From the NCBI GenBank assembly GCA_017444395.1, contig JAFSWT010000027.1:1-33100 (forward strand): a stretch of DNA of 33,100 nt. Direction: 5' to 3'. Origin of the DNA: Schwartzia sp. (in: firmicutes). GTDB lineage: Bacteria; Bacillota; Negativicutes; Selenomonadales; Selenomonadaceae. The position numbers and the translations under genes are program-made. The notes beneath the pieces are model-generated. The model saw nothing but the letters and a program-made list of their open reading frames with translations. It was not told the DNA's origin and did not search any database. Shown here piece by piece: positions 27,814 to 33,100 of this stretch (position 1 is the first letter of the stretch; each line of letters opens with the position of its first letter).

Positions 27814-27849
27814 AGTAAAGTCAATTCATCAATCATAGGAGTGAGTTTC

Positions 27850-29331
27850 TTGTCGGACAACAACGTTTTTATCATCATCGCCTTTATCCTTTACCTGGCG
27901 CTCATGATGGGCATCGGCATCTACAATTACCGGCGCACCCACAATATGGCCGACTACATCCTGGGCAGCCGCCGGCTCGGCGCCTGGGTCATTTCCATGA
28001 GCGCCGAAGCCTCCGATATGAGCGGCTGGATGCTCATGGGCCTGCCGGGCTACGCCTATATCGCCGGCCTGAACGCGGGCTGGATCGCGCTGGGCCTTTG
28101 CATCGGCACCTGGGCGAACTGGCAGTTCGTGGCGACACGGCTGCGCCGCTATACGGAAATGGCGGACAATTCGCTGACCCTGCCGGATTTCTTGCAGAAC
28201 CGCTTCCACGACAAGAGCAACCTGCTCCGGATCATCACCGCCGTGTTCATCCTGATTTTCTTCATCATCTACACCTCCTCGAGTTTCGTGGCCGGGGGCA
28301 AGCTCTTTGAGACGGTCTTTGGGCTCCCCTACCTCTGGGCGCTCCTTCTGGGCGCGTCGGTGGTCGTCTTCTACACCAGCGTGGGCGGGTTCCTGGCCGT
28401 GGTCTGGACGGATTTCATCCAGGGATTGATGATGTTCGGCGCCATCTTCCTGGTGCCCACCATGGCCGCCTTCGCGCTCGGCGGCATCTCCGAAACCCAG
28501 GCCGCCATCAACGCCATCAGCCCCACCTTTTTCGAGCCGCTGACGAAACCCGACGGCTCCGCCATGACCCTGGTGGAGCTTGCCTCCTTACTGGGATGGG
28601 GCCTCGGCTACTTCGGACAGCCGCATATCCTCGTCCGCTTCATGGCCATCCATTCCGCCGGCGCCATCCGTAACGCGATGCGGATTGCCATGATCTGGGT
28701 CGTCATTTCCCTGGCCGCCGCCGTCCTCGTCGGCATGGTGGGACGTCCCTTCCTCAGCGGCTCGCTGACCGGCGCGGAATCGGAGACCGTCTTCCTCGTC
28801 ATGACCAACAAACTCTTTTCCCCGTTCTTTGCCGGCATCGTCCTGTCCGCGGTTCTCGCCGCCATCATGAGTACTGTATCCTCGCAGCTCCTGGTGGCCT
28901 CCTCCGCCTTTGCCCAGGACATCTACCACACCATGATGCGGAAAGACGCCGGCGAAAACGAACTGGTCTGGGTGGGCCGCGTCTCCACCTTCCTGATCTC
29001 CGCCATCGCCATCGTCCTAGCGATGAATCCGGACAGCTTCATTCTCGACATCGTCGCCTATGCCTGGGCAGGCTTCGGCGCCGCCTTCGGTCCGGCCATC
29101 CTGGCGTCGCTGTTCTGGCGGCGCACCACGCGGAACGGTGTCCTGGCGGGCATCATCGTCGGCGGCCTCACCGTCCTGATCTGGAAGCAGCTCGCCCTCT
29201 TCGGCCTCTACGAAATCATTCCCGGCTTCTTCCTGTCCTGCCTCGCCATTTACATCGTGAGCAAGCTCGACCGGGAGCCGTCACCGGAAATCACCGCGAC
29301 CTTTGACGCCGTGAACGGCAGCGATGCCTGA
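27850..29331 (+). CDS. putP: sodium/proline symporter
   Basis: An inner-membrane solute:sodium symporter (SSS family) importing proline with Na+. AGGAG at 27837-27841 serves TTG 27850; the GTG at 27841 lies inside that ribosome site, so 27850 is preferred, giving 493 residues. Around 12-13 hydrophobic helices are visible. The signature SMSAEASDMSGWMLMGLPG (about residues 46-65) corresponds to the Na+-binding TM2 region of E. coli PutP. YTSVGGFLAVVWTDFIQG and GLGYFGQPHILVRFMA are further family hallmarks. It probably serves proline uptake for nutrition or osmoprotection. No putA is adjacent. Confidence 0.93.
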   Translation: MSDNNVFIIIAFILYLALMMGIGIYNYRRTHNMADYILGSRRLGAWVISMSAEASDMSGWMLMGLPGYAYIAGLNAGWIALGLCIGTWANWQFVATRLRRYTEMADNSLTLPDFLQNRFHDKSNLLRIITAVFILIFFIIYTSSSFVAGGKLFETVFGLPYLWALLLGASVVVFYTSVGGFLAVVWTDFIQGLMMFGAIFLVPTMAAFALGGISETQAAINAISPTFFEPLTKPDGSAMTLVELASLLGWGLGYFGQPHILVRFMAIHSAGAIRNAMRIAMIWVVISLAAAVLVGMVGRPFLSGSLTGAESETVFLVMTNKLFSPFFAGIVLSAVLAAIMSTVSSQLLVASSAFAQDIYHTMMRKDAGENELVWVGRVSTFLISAIAIVLAMNPDSFILDIVAYAWAGFGAAFGPAILASLFWRRTTRNGVLAGIIVGGLTVLIWKQLALFGLYEIIPGFFLSCLAIYIVSKLDREPSPEITATFDAVNGSDA

Positions 29332-29391
29332 CAAAGGAAGCGCAATTTCACTGTCGCCTCTTCGCCGCTGGCGAAAATCCCGAATTTGTAT

Positions 29392-29397
29392 TATAAT
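29392..29397 (+). promoter_or_regulatory. -10 element before clpX
   Basis: A perfect TATAAT 34 bases before the clpX start, with no convincing -35 at the right distance. No hairpin terminator for putP is evident in this 99-base gap, so read-through is possible. Confidence 0.4.
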
Positions 29398-29430
29398 GAT
29401 AGAGGACTCTAAAGAAAAGGAAGGAACACC

Positions 29431-30744
29431 ATGGCAAAAAACACGCCGGTTCAGCACGTCTGCAGCTTCTGCAAGCGGCTCATCACCATCCGCGACCAGT
29501 ACGACCTGCCGATTTTCGACCCGCAATCGGGCTTCGCAATCTGCAAGAGCTGCATCAAGGACATCTACCGTTTCCTGGAGGAGCATGACCAAAACGTCGA
29601 GCAGAAGCACAAGAAGAATTTTGCCGCTTCGCTGGACGCCGCGCTGGAAAAGAACAAGCCCCATATCATCAAGGAATACCTCGACCAGTACATCATCGAG
29701 CAGGACCGGGCAAAGAAGGTCCTGGCGGTGGCGGTCTATAACCACTACAAGCGCATGAAGTACGGCTACGAGACCCAGCCGGGCGAGACGGAAATCGAGA
29801 AATCCAACGTCATCATGCTGGGCCCCTCGGGCTGCGGCAAGACGGCGCTGCTGTCGCATCTCTCCACGATGCTCGACATCCCCTTCGCCGTCACCGACGC
29901 CTCCAGCCTCACCGAGGCCGGCTTCGTCGGCGCCGACGTCGAGGTGGCGGTTCGCAATCTCTACTACGCCGCCGACAAAGACATCGAGCGCACGGAGCAC
30001 GGCATCATCTACCTTGACGAATTCGACAAGATTGCCCGCAAATCCGGCGAGAACAACTCCATCACCGCCGACCCCGGCCATGAGGGTGTCCAGCAGGCGC
30101 TGCTCAAGATGCTGGAAGGCAGCCAGGTGGAATTCACGGCCCGGGGCCAGCGCAAACACCCCGAAGCGCCCACCATCAAGGTCAATACCCAGAACATCCT
30201 GTTCATCGTCGGCGGCGCCTTCGTGGGCATCGACGACGTAATCGCCAAACGGCTCCAGAAGTCCGACGCCAACATCGGCTTCGGCGCCAAAGTGGAAGGC
30301 GAGAAGGACAAGGCGAAATACGACGAGCTCATCCGTCAGGTGAACCCGGAGGATTTGATGAAGTACGGCATCATCCCGGAAATCATCGGCCGCCTCCCCA
30401 TCATCTGCACCCTGGAAACCCTGGACGAGAACGCCCTGCTGCGCATCCTGACGGAACCGATAAACGCGCCGGTCCGCCAGTACCAGAAACTCCTGGCCAT
30501 GGACCACGTCAAGCTGGAGTTTGAGGATGCGGCGCTGCGGGCCGTGGCGAAGAAGGCCATCGAGCGCAAGACCGGCGCCCGCAGCCTCAAAGGCATCATC
30601 GAAGACGTGATGCTCGACGTCATGTTCGACATCCCGCGCTCCGCCGAGCCGCGCCGGGTGACCATCACCGAGGCCTGCATCACCGAGGGCGCCCGCCCCG
30701 AGGTCGAGTTACTGGAAGAAGACGAGGAAAGCTGGTCGGCATAA
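29431..30744 (+). CDS. clpX: ClpX-type AAA+ unfoldase, divergent form
   Basis: An ATP-dependent unfoldase, probably delivering substrates to ClpP. The start ATG 29431 follows AAGGAAGGA. It has 437 residues. An N-terminal zinc domain has Cys11/Cys14 and Cys38/Cys41; the spacing of 23 residues between pairs exceeds the usual 18. Walker A is GPSGCGKT (131-138), Walker B IIYLDEFD (192-199), the RKH loop 241-243, and the IGF loop for ClpP docking 282-284. The sensor-2 motif KTGARSLKG has Arg384. The pore-1 loop is GFVG (164-167) instead of GYVG. It stands alone, without tig or clpP, so it may be a paralogue beside a canonical clpX elsewhere. Confidence 0.9.
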   Translation: MAKNTPVQHVCSFCKRLITIRDQYDLPIFDPQSGFAICKSCIKDIYRFLEEHDQNVEQKHKKNFAASLDAALEKNKPHIIKEYLDQYIIEQDRAKKVLAVAVYNHYKRMKYGYETQPGETEIEKSNVIMLGPSGCGKTALLSHLSTMLDIPFAVTDASSLTEAGFVGADVEVAVRNLYYAADKDIERTEHGIIYLDEFDKIARKSGENNSITADPGHEGVQQALLKMLEGSQVEFTARGQRKHPEAPTIKVNTQNILFIVGGAFVGIDDVIAKRLQKSDANIGFGAKVEGEKDKAKYDELIRQVNPEDLMKYGIIPEIIGRLPIICTLETLDENALLRILTEPINAPVRQYQKLLAMDHVKLEFEDAALRAVAKKAIERKTGARSLKGIIEDVMLDVMFDIPRSAEPRRVTITEACITEGARPEVELLEEDEESWSA

Positions 30745-30755
30745 AAACAGAAAAA

Positions 30756-30833
30756 GGCTGATAAAATACAGGCGGTTTTGCTGCCCGTGACGATGCGTCC
30801 GGGTAAGCAAAACCGCCTGTTTTATTATCAGCC
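30756..30833 (+). terminator. long hairpin terminator after clpX
   Basis: A stem of about 27 bp: the left arm 30756-30782 begins GGCTGATAAAATACAGGCGG and the right arm 30806-30833 ends TTTTATTATCAGCC, with one or two bulges. An inner CCCG/CGGG extends it. It begins 12 bases after the clpX stop and is unusually long and nearly symmetric. Confidence 0.75.
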
Positions 30834-30866
30834 CAAAGCAATCACGCCCTCCCGGAGGGGGCTTTG
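30834..30866. terminator. second hairpin next to the clpX terminator
   Basis: CAAAGC (30834-30839) with GCTTTG (30861-30866) encloses CCCTCC (30847-30852) with GGAGGG (30854-30859). The T-run is weak. It abuts the clpX terminator and precedes the TA promoter region. Confidence 0.4.
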
Positions 30867-30883
30867 TCATGGCATTGAGGCCG

Positions 30884-30949
30884 GCTTCATGATGCATTGC
30901 TCCCTTCGCCGAGGTTTGACTTTTGGGGAAACGAAAGGTATGATAGAGG
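30884..30949 (+). repeat. shared TA promoter region, copy 1
   Basis: Aligns without gaps to 32271-32336 (constant offset 1387). The last 49 bases match at about 38 positions. It begins with GCTTC(A/C)TGATGCA and includes the whole promoter. The two copies precede unrelated toxin-antitoxin modules. Confidence 0.7.
30916..30944 (+). promoter_or_regulatory. promoter of the YoeB-type TA module
   Basis: TTGACT (30916-30921), 17 bases, then TATGAT (30939-30944), about 40 bases before the antitoxin start. Nearly identical to the promoter at 32303-32331. Confidence 0.75.
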
Positions 30950-30982
30950 AAACGAAGTGGATATGGACAAGGAGATGATTTT

Positions 30983-31228
30983 ATGGAACTCGCGCTGTCC
31001 TTCAGCGACGCCGACGCCGCCCGCATCAAACACTATGCGGCGAAAAAGAATATGAATGTCCTCGACTATGCGAAACGCGCGGTGATGAAACCCATCGAAG
31101 AGGAAGATTCGCTTGCCGCACAAAACGCCGCGTATGCGGCAAAGATTGAAGAGAGCCGCAAGCAGTTTGCCGAGGGGCGGTTTGTGACAAAAACCTGGGA
31201 GGAGTTGGCGCAGCTTGCCCATGAATAA
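30983..31228 (+). CDS. ribbon-helix-helix/RelB-like antitoxin
   Basis: An 81-residue protein preceding a YoeB-type toxin. The start ATG 30983 has AAGGAG about 8 bases upstream. The N-terminal half (MELALSFSDADAARIKHYAAKKNMNVLDYAKRAV, written here only in outline) has the beta-strand then two-helix pattern of ribbon-helix-helix DNA-binding proteins. The acidic, helical C-terminal half (EESRKQFAEGRFVTKTWEEL) would wrap the toxin. Known antitoxins of this kind neutralise the toxin and repress their own promoter. Its stop overlaps the toxin start by 8 bases. The RHH family rather than the Phd/YefM fold usual for yoeB partners is an inference from the N-terminus. Confidence 0.82.
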   Translation: MELALSFSDADAARIKHYAAKKNMNVLDYAKRAVMKPIEEEDSLAAQNAAYAAKIEESRKQFAEGRFVTKTWEELAQLAHE

Positions 31229-31481
31229 GCAATTCTCCGACCAGACATGGCAAGAGCTTGTGGAATGGGTGCATGAGGACCGCAAAACCGTAGACAAGAT
31301 TTATGACTTGCTTCGCGACATCGAAAGAAACGGCGCCTCAAAAGGGATGGGCAAGCCCGAATATTTGAAGCATTTGCGGGCATGGAGCCGTCGCATCGAT
31401 CAAAAGAACCGACTGCTTTACGAGGTAGACGGCGACAATCTCATGATACATTCCTGCAAAGGCCATTATGGCGACAAGTAA
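31221..31481 (+). CDS. yoeB: Txe/YoeB family toxin (mRNA interferase)
   Basis: An 86-residue ribosome-dependent mRNA endonuclease homologue. ATG 31221 aligns exactly with the E. coli YoeB N-terminus (second conserved Trp at residue 10). TTG 31215 is better spaced from AGGAG and remains possible. The pattern SDQTWQELVEW, KGMGKPEYLKHL, AWSRRIDQKNRLLYEV and SCKGHY matches the family. Glu47, Arg64 and His82 fall at the positions of the E. coli catalytic residues Glu46, Arg65 and His83. The toxin therefore looks intact and active. It is translationally coupled to the upstream antitoxin and closed by a terminator 10 bases downstream. Confidence 0.93.
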   Translation: MNKQFSDQTWQELVEWVHEDRKTVDKIYDLLRDIERNGASKGMGKPEYLKHLRAWSRRIDQKNRLLYEVDGDNLMIHSCKGHYGDK

Positions 31482-31490
31482 GAAAGGTCC

Positions 31491-31515
31491 GCCCCGCATA
31501 CGCGGTGCATTTTTT
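31491..31515 (+). terminator. terminator of the YoeB module
   Basis: GCCCCGC (31491-31497) and GCGGTGC (31502-31508) form a stem with one mismatch and a 4-base loop, followed by ATTTTTT. It starts 10 bases after the toxin stop. Confidence 0.7.
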
Positions 31516-31534
31516 ATTCTCTTTTCCGCCGGAG

Positions 31535-31561
31535 CATCAAAGCTGGCTCTGCCAGCCTCCC
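31535..31561. repeat. TA tail repeat, copy 1
   Basis: CATCAAAG, four variable bases, then CTCTGCCAGCCTCCC. It lies 20 bases after the end of the terminator T-run. The same 23 fixed bases recur at 33040-33066 after the BrnT/BrnA terminator. In this copy the variable bases create a small hairpin (GCTGGC/GCCAGC). Confidence 0.75.
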
Positions 31562-31572
31562 AGCGAAAATCC

Positions 31573-31935
31573 TCACAGCATAAACATCACACTCACCCCG
31601 CCGGTGAAGCCTCTTTTTTTGCCGGCGAAGGCGGAGAGGTTGAGGTCGAGGGTTATGGGGGAGTTGTCGCCCGGTTTCATGGTGGCGCCGATCTCGCCGC
31701 GCAGACTGCCGCCGCTGGTGTCGGCGCCTTCGATGGCGTAGCCGTCGGCTTTGCCGGTGGCTTTGCCGTCGAGTTCGTGCTCGTAGGCGAGGCCGCCGTA
31801 GAAGCTCCACTTGTCCCGCTTCACCGTGTACCTGGCGCCGAGGCGGAGCACCTGGCTCGTCACGGCGTCGAGGTCGTAGTGACCGCCGGCGTCGAAGCTG
31901 ACGCCGCGACGGCGGTTGAAGTAGTATTTGCCGGA
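31573..31935 (-). pseudogene. autotransporter beta-barrel C-terminal remnant
   Basis: On the minus strand about 120 codons read as the end of an autotransporter outer-membrane barrel: YYFNRRRGVSFDAGGHYDLD, LRLGARYTV, WSFYGGLAYEHELDGKATG, GEIGATMKPG, LDLNLSAFAGKKRGFTGG, then the terminal VSVMFML. Alternating hydrophobic strands and the closing strand fit the family, although most members end in Phe. A full barrel has about 250-300 residues and follows a large passenger. Here the homology stops near 31935 and the frame continues to 32046 as unrelated sequence. With no passenger, start or signal peptide it is a 5'-truncated remnant. It shows that the lineage has an outer membrane. Confidence 0.8.
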
Positions 31936-31938
31936 ACG

Positions 31939-32171
31939 CCGGATATTTCCATTGACGGCGTGCTGTGGGAGATCAAGTCTCCTACCGGAAACAGCAGGCA
32001 TACGATGAAGCATACGCTTCAGAAGGCAGCGCATCAATCCAATCATGTTATCGTGGATTTAAGGAGATGCCGCAAGACGGCGCTGCCAAGGAACTTGCGC
32101 ACCATTTCAACTTGTCAAGGCGAATCCGCCGCATGATAATTATTACCGCCGATGAACCAAAAAATCATTGA
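31939..32171 (+). pseudogene. CdiA-type nuclease toxin C-terminal remnant, frameshifted
   Basis: The plus strand reads PDISIDGVLWEIKSPTGNS, then TMKHTLQKAAHQSNHVIVDLRR, and after a frame change near 32059-32068 continues MPQDGAAKELAHHFNL, then RRIRRMIIITADE, stopping at 32171. This is the pattern of the tRNA-nuclease C-terminal domains (BECR fold) found at the ends of CdiA contact-dependent inhibition proteins and some phage MuF toxins: a D-G-x-x-x-E/D-x-K core, a helix, the DLRR strand and a final hydrophobic strand. The two halves are in frames differing by one base. There is no N-terminal part and no immunity gene. It starts 3 bases from the barrel remnant on the other strand. Confidence 0.65.
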
Positions 32172-32206
32172 CTTTGCGAAATAAGAGGTTTACTATAGTA
32201 TTACAA

Positions 32207-32251
32207 GGTGCGGACCGGCGTTGAATATGCGCGGGGGCCGCACCATTTTTT
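32207..32251 (+). terminator. terminator after the nuclease remnant
   Basis: GGTGCGG (32207-32213) pairs with CCGCACC (32238-32244), followed by ATTTTTT. The loop is 24 bases. A small perfect palindrome TACTATAGTA lies just upstream at 32191-32200. Confidence 0.7.
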
Positions 32252-32270
32252 GTCCCCCCGTGATGGTTCC

Positions 32271-32336
32271 GCTTCCTGATGCACGGATCCTTTCGCGGCA
32301 GTTTGACTTTCGGGGTGGAAATAGGTATGATAGAGG
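32271..32336 (+). repeat. shared TA promoter region, copy 2
   Basis: The second copy of the 66-base segment at 30884-30949, at constant offset without gaps. Conserved blocks are GCTTC(A/C)TGATGCA, TTTGACTTT(T/C)GGGG and AGGTATGATAGAGG. Confidence 0.7.
32303..32331 (+). promoter_or_regulatory. promoter of the BrnT/BrnA module
   Basis: TTGACT (32303-32308), 17 bases, then TATGAT (32326-32331), 22 bases before the GTG start of brnT. Confidence 0.75.
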
Positions 32337-32353
32337 TATGAGGTGAATTATAG

Positions 32354-32647
32354 GTGCGAAAGATTATTTTTGACCGTGTTTTTGAATGGGACGATGAGAA
32401 GGAAAAGCTGAATGACAAAAAGCATGGCGTAGACTTCGATACAGCAGCGCGGGTATTTTTCGACGCCCATCATCTTGAATATCCTGATGAATTCCATAGC
32501 GACGAGGAAGAACGGTATATCGTCCTGGGCATGGTACGAAATGTTCTTTTTGTCGTCTGCACCGACCGGGGCGATACAACGCGCATCATATCCGCAAGAA
32601 AGGCAACTGCCAAAGAGAGGAGAGCTTATTATGGCAATCGTGCGTAA
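32354..32647 (+). CDS. brnT: BrnT family toxin (RelE-fold ribonuclease)
   Basis: A 97-residue BrnT-like toxin. It starts at GTG 32354 with GAGGTGA about 8 bases upstream. The family pattern is clear: FEWDDEKEKLNDKKHGVDF, then AARVFFDAHHLEYPDEFHSDEEERY, VLGMVRNVLFVVCTDRGD, and IISARKATAKERRAYY. BrnT toxins are RelE-fold RNases that inhibit translation and are neutralised by BrnA. The toxin-first gene order is typical of this family. The downstream antitoxin start lies inside its last codons (17-base overlap), so synthesis of the two is coupled. Nothing looks truncated. Confidence 0.92.
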   Translation: MRKIIFDRVFEWDDEKEKLNDKKHGVDFDTAARVFFDAHHLEYPDEFHSDEEERYIVLGMVRNVLFVVCTDRGDTTRIISARKATAKERRAYYGNRA

Positions 32648-32954
32648 ATTTATCCGAGCGGACAAACCGCTGACTCCTGAACAGCTTGAAAAACTCAACG
32701 CCTTGGAAAACCGGCCTATCGTTTTTGATGAAGACTGCCCCGAGCTGACGGACGAGCAGCTTGACAAGATAGCCGCCATGGCGCGGAAGCGCGACGCCGA
32801 GGAGGCGCGGGCGAAGGAACTTCATCTTCAACCGTTGCCGCTCAACGTCCTGCCCTCTACTATCCGCGCCGCCGAGAAGTATGGCGCCGCCGTCATGGGC
32901 CGCCTTTTGGATCTGGCGGTGCAGGACGAGGCCATGATCAAGAAGTGCCTGTGA
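32631..32954 (+). CDS. BrnA-like antitoxin
   Basis: A 107-residue protein directly after and overlapping brnT. The start ATG 32631 follows AGAGAGGAGAG; an open frame runs further upstream but is inside brnT. The N-terminal half (LTPEQLEKLNALENRPIVFDEDCPELTDEQLDKIAAMA in outline) has the acidic, toxin-binding character and the ELTDEQ motif seen in BrnA proteins. The C-terminal half (VLPSTIRAAEKYGAAVMGRLLDLAV) does not show an obvious ribbon-helix-helix domain, so DNA binding and autoregulation are uncertain. Identification rests mainly on position beside brnT. Confidence 0.75.
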   Translation: MAIVRKFIRADKPLTPEQLEKLNALENRPIVFDEDCPELTDEQLDKIAAMARKRDAEEARAKELHLQPLPLNVLPSTIRAAEKYGAAVMGRLLDLAVQDEAMIKKCL

Positions 32955-32972
32955 TACAACTGCCTATTGTTT

Positions 32973-33020
32973 CCCCGCCTCCGCCACATGCCAGTGACAT
33001 GTTGCGCGCGGGGCTTTTTT
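32973..33020 (+). terminator. terminator of the BrnT/BrnA module
   Basis: CCCCGC (32973-32978) pairs with GCGGGG (33007-33012), followed by a run of seven T. The loop has an inner ACATG/CATGT stem. It starts 19 bases after the antitoxin stop. Confidence 0.75.
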
Positions 33021-33039
33021 TCGCGCTTATATCGCTGGG

Positions 33040-33066
33040 ACATCAAAGATTACTCTGCCAGCCTCC
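33040..33066. repeat. TA tail repeat, copy 2
   Basis: CATCAAAG, four variable bases, CTCTGCCAGCCTCCC, 20 bases after the terminator T-run, exactly as in copy 1. The final 34 bases of the window hold AAGGAG and an ATG, but the frame stops after two codons, so no gene is called. Confidence 0.75.
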
Positions 33067-33100
33067 CGGATCGCCGGAAGGAGACCACTGCATGATATAG

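Noticed and set aside
31468-31938. Plus-strand open frame reading through into the nuclease remnant as a fused protein
   Set aside because: Its first 157 codons are the antisense of the autotransporter barrel, with a Val/Ala/Gly-rich composition. Only the part from 31939 resembles a protein family.
32059-32068. Programmed -1 frameshift in the nuclease remnant
   Set aside because: TTTAAGG is not a proper X XXY YYZ slippery site in the right frame, no downstream structure is evident, and the gene already lacks its 5' part.
1-33100. tRNA, rRNA, insertion sequence, integrase or prophage genes
   Set aside because: Read through for conserved sequences and transposase/integrase motifs and none was recognised. 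The MuF-like similarity is limited to the toxin remnant.

Overview
The window is GC-rich bacterial chromosome, by eye about 60% G+C. It looks like a diderm Firmicute of the class Negativicutes (Selenomonas/Veillonella relatives). Three things point there: the paired glgC/glgD of Firmicute glycogen operons, a fused glycosidase/4-alpha-glucanotransferase, and a remnant of an autotransporter beta-barrel, which needs an outer membrane. The genus cannot be fixed from the sequence alone.

Layout. (1) 1-2835: two tandem minus-strand Tat-exported metallophosphoesterases, with a 38-bp perfect AT palindrome at the left edge. (2) 2997-5995: purB, a small antitoxin-like ORF and purA, which make the AMP branch of purine synthesis, with a good promoter and a strong terminator. 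(3) 6189-18195: a complete glycogen operon, glgC-glgD-glgP-glgB-glgA plus a GH13-GH77 fusion enzyme, ended by one terminator. It covers ADP-glucose supply, chain elongation, branching, phosphorolysis and maltodextrin recycling. (4) 18205-20645: a zinc-ribbon DUF2225 protein overlapping a secreted DUF4127 protein, behind three 13-bp tandem repeats. (5) 20807-26587: a HAD phosphatase coupled to a large cytoplasmic multi-PAS hybrid histidine kinase, then a separately transcribed membrane diguanylate cyclase. (6) 26638-30744: a FliB/YkgJ-type cysteine-cluster protein, a PutP sodium/proline symporter and a divergent ClpX. (7) 30834-33100: an accessory zone with a YoeB-type and a BrnT/BrnA-type toxin-antitoxin module. 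Between them lie two 5'-truncated gene remnants pointing away from one junction: an autotransporter barrel end and a CdiA-like nuclease end with a frameshift.

The most unusual structure is in region 7. The two unrelated TA modules share a 66-bp promoter region (ungapped, constant offset of 1387) and a 27-bp tail placed the same distance after each terminator. This suggests a common chassis carrying different cargo. Other points worth attention are the ClpX with GFVG in place of the GYVG pore loop, the GH13-GH77 fusion, and the structured leaders inside the glycogen operon. Most of regions 1-6 is ordinary housekeeping and storage metabolism.
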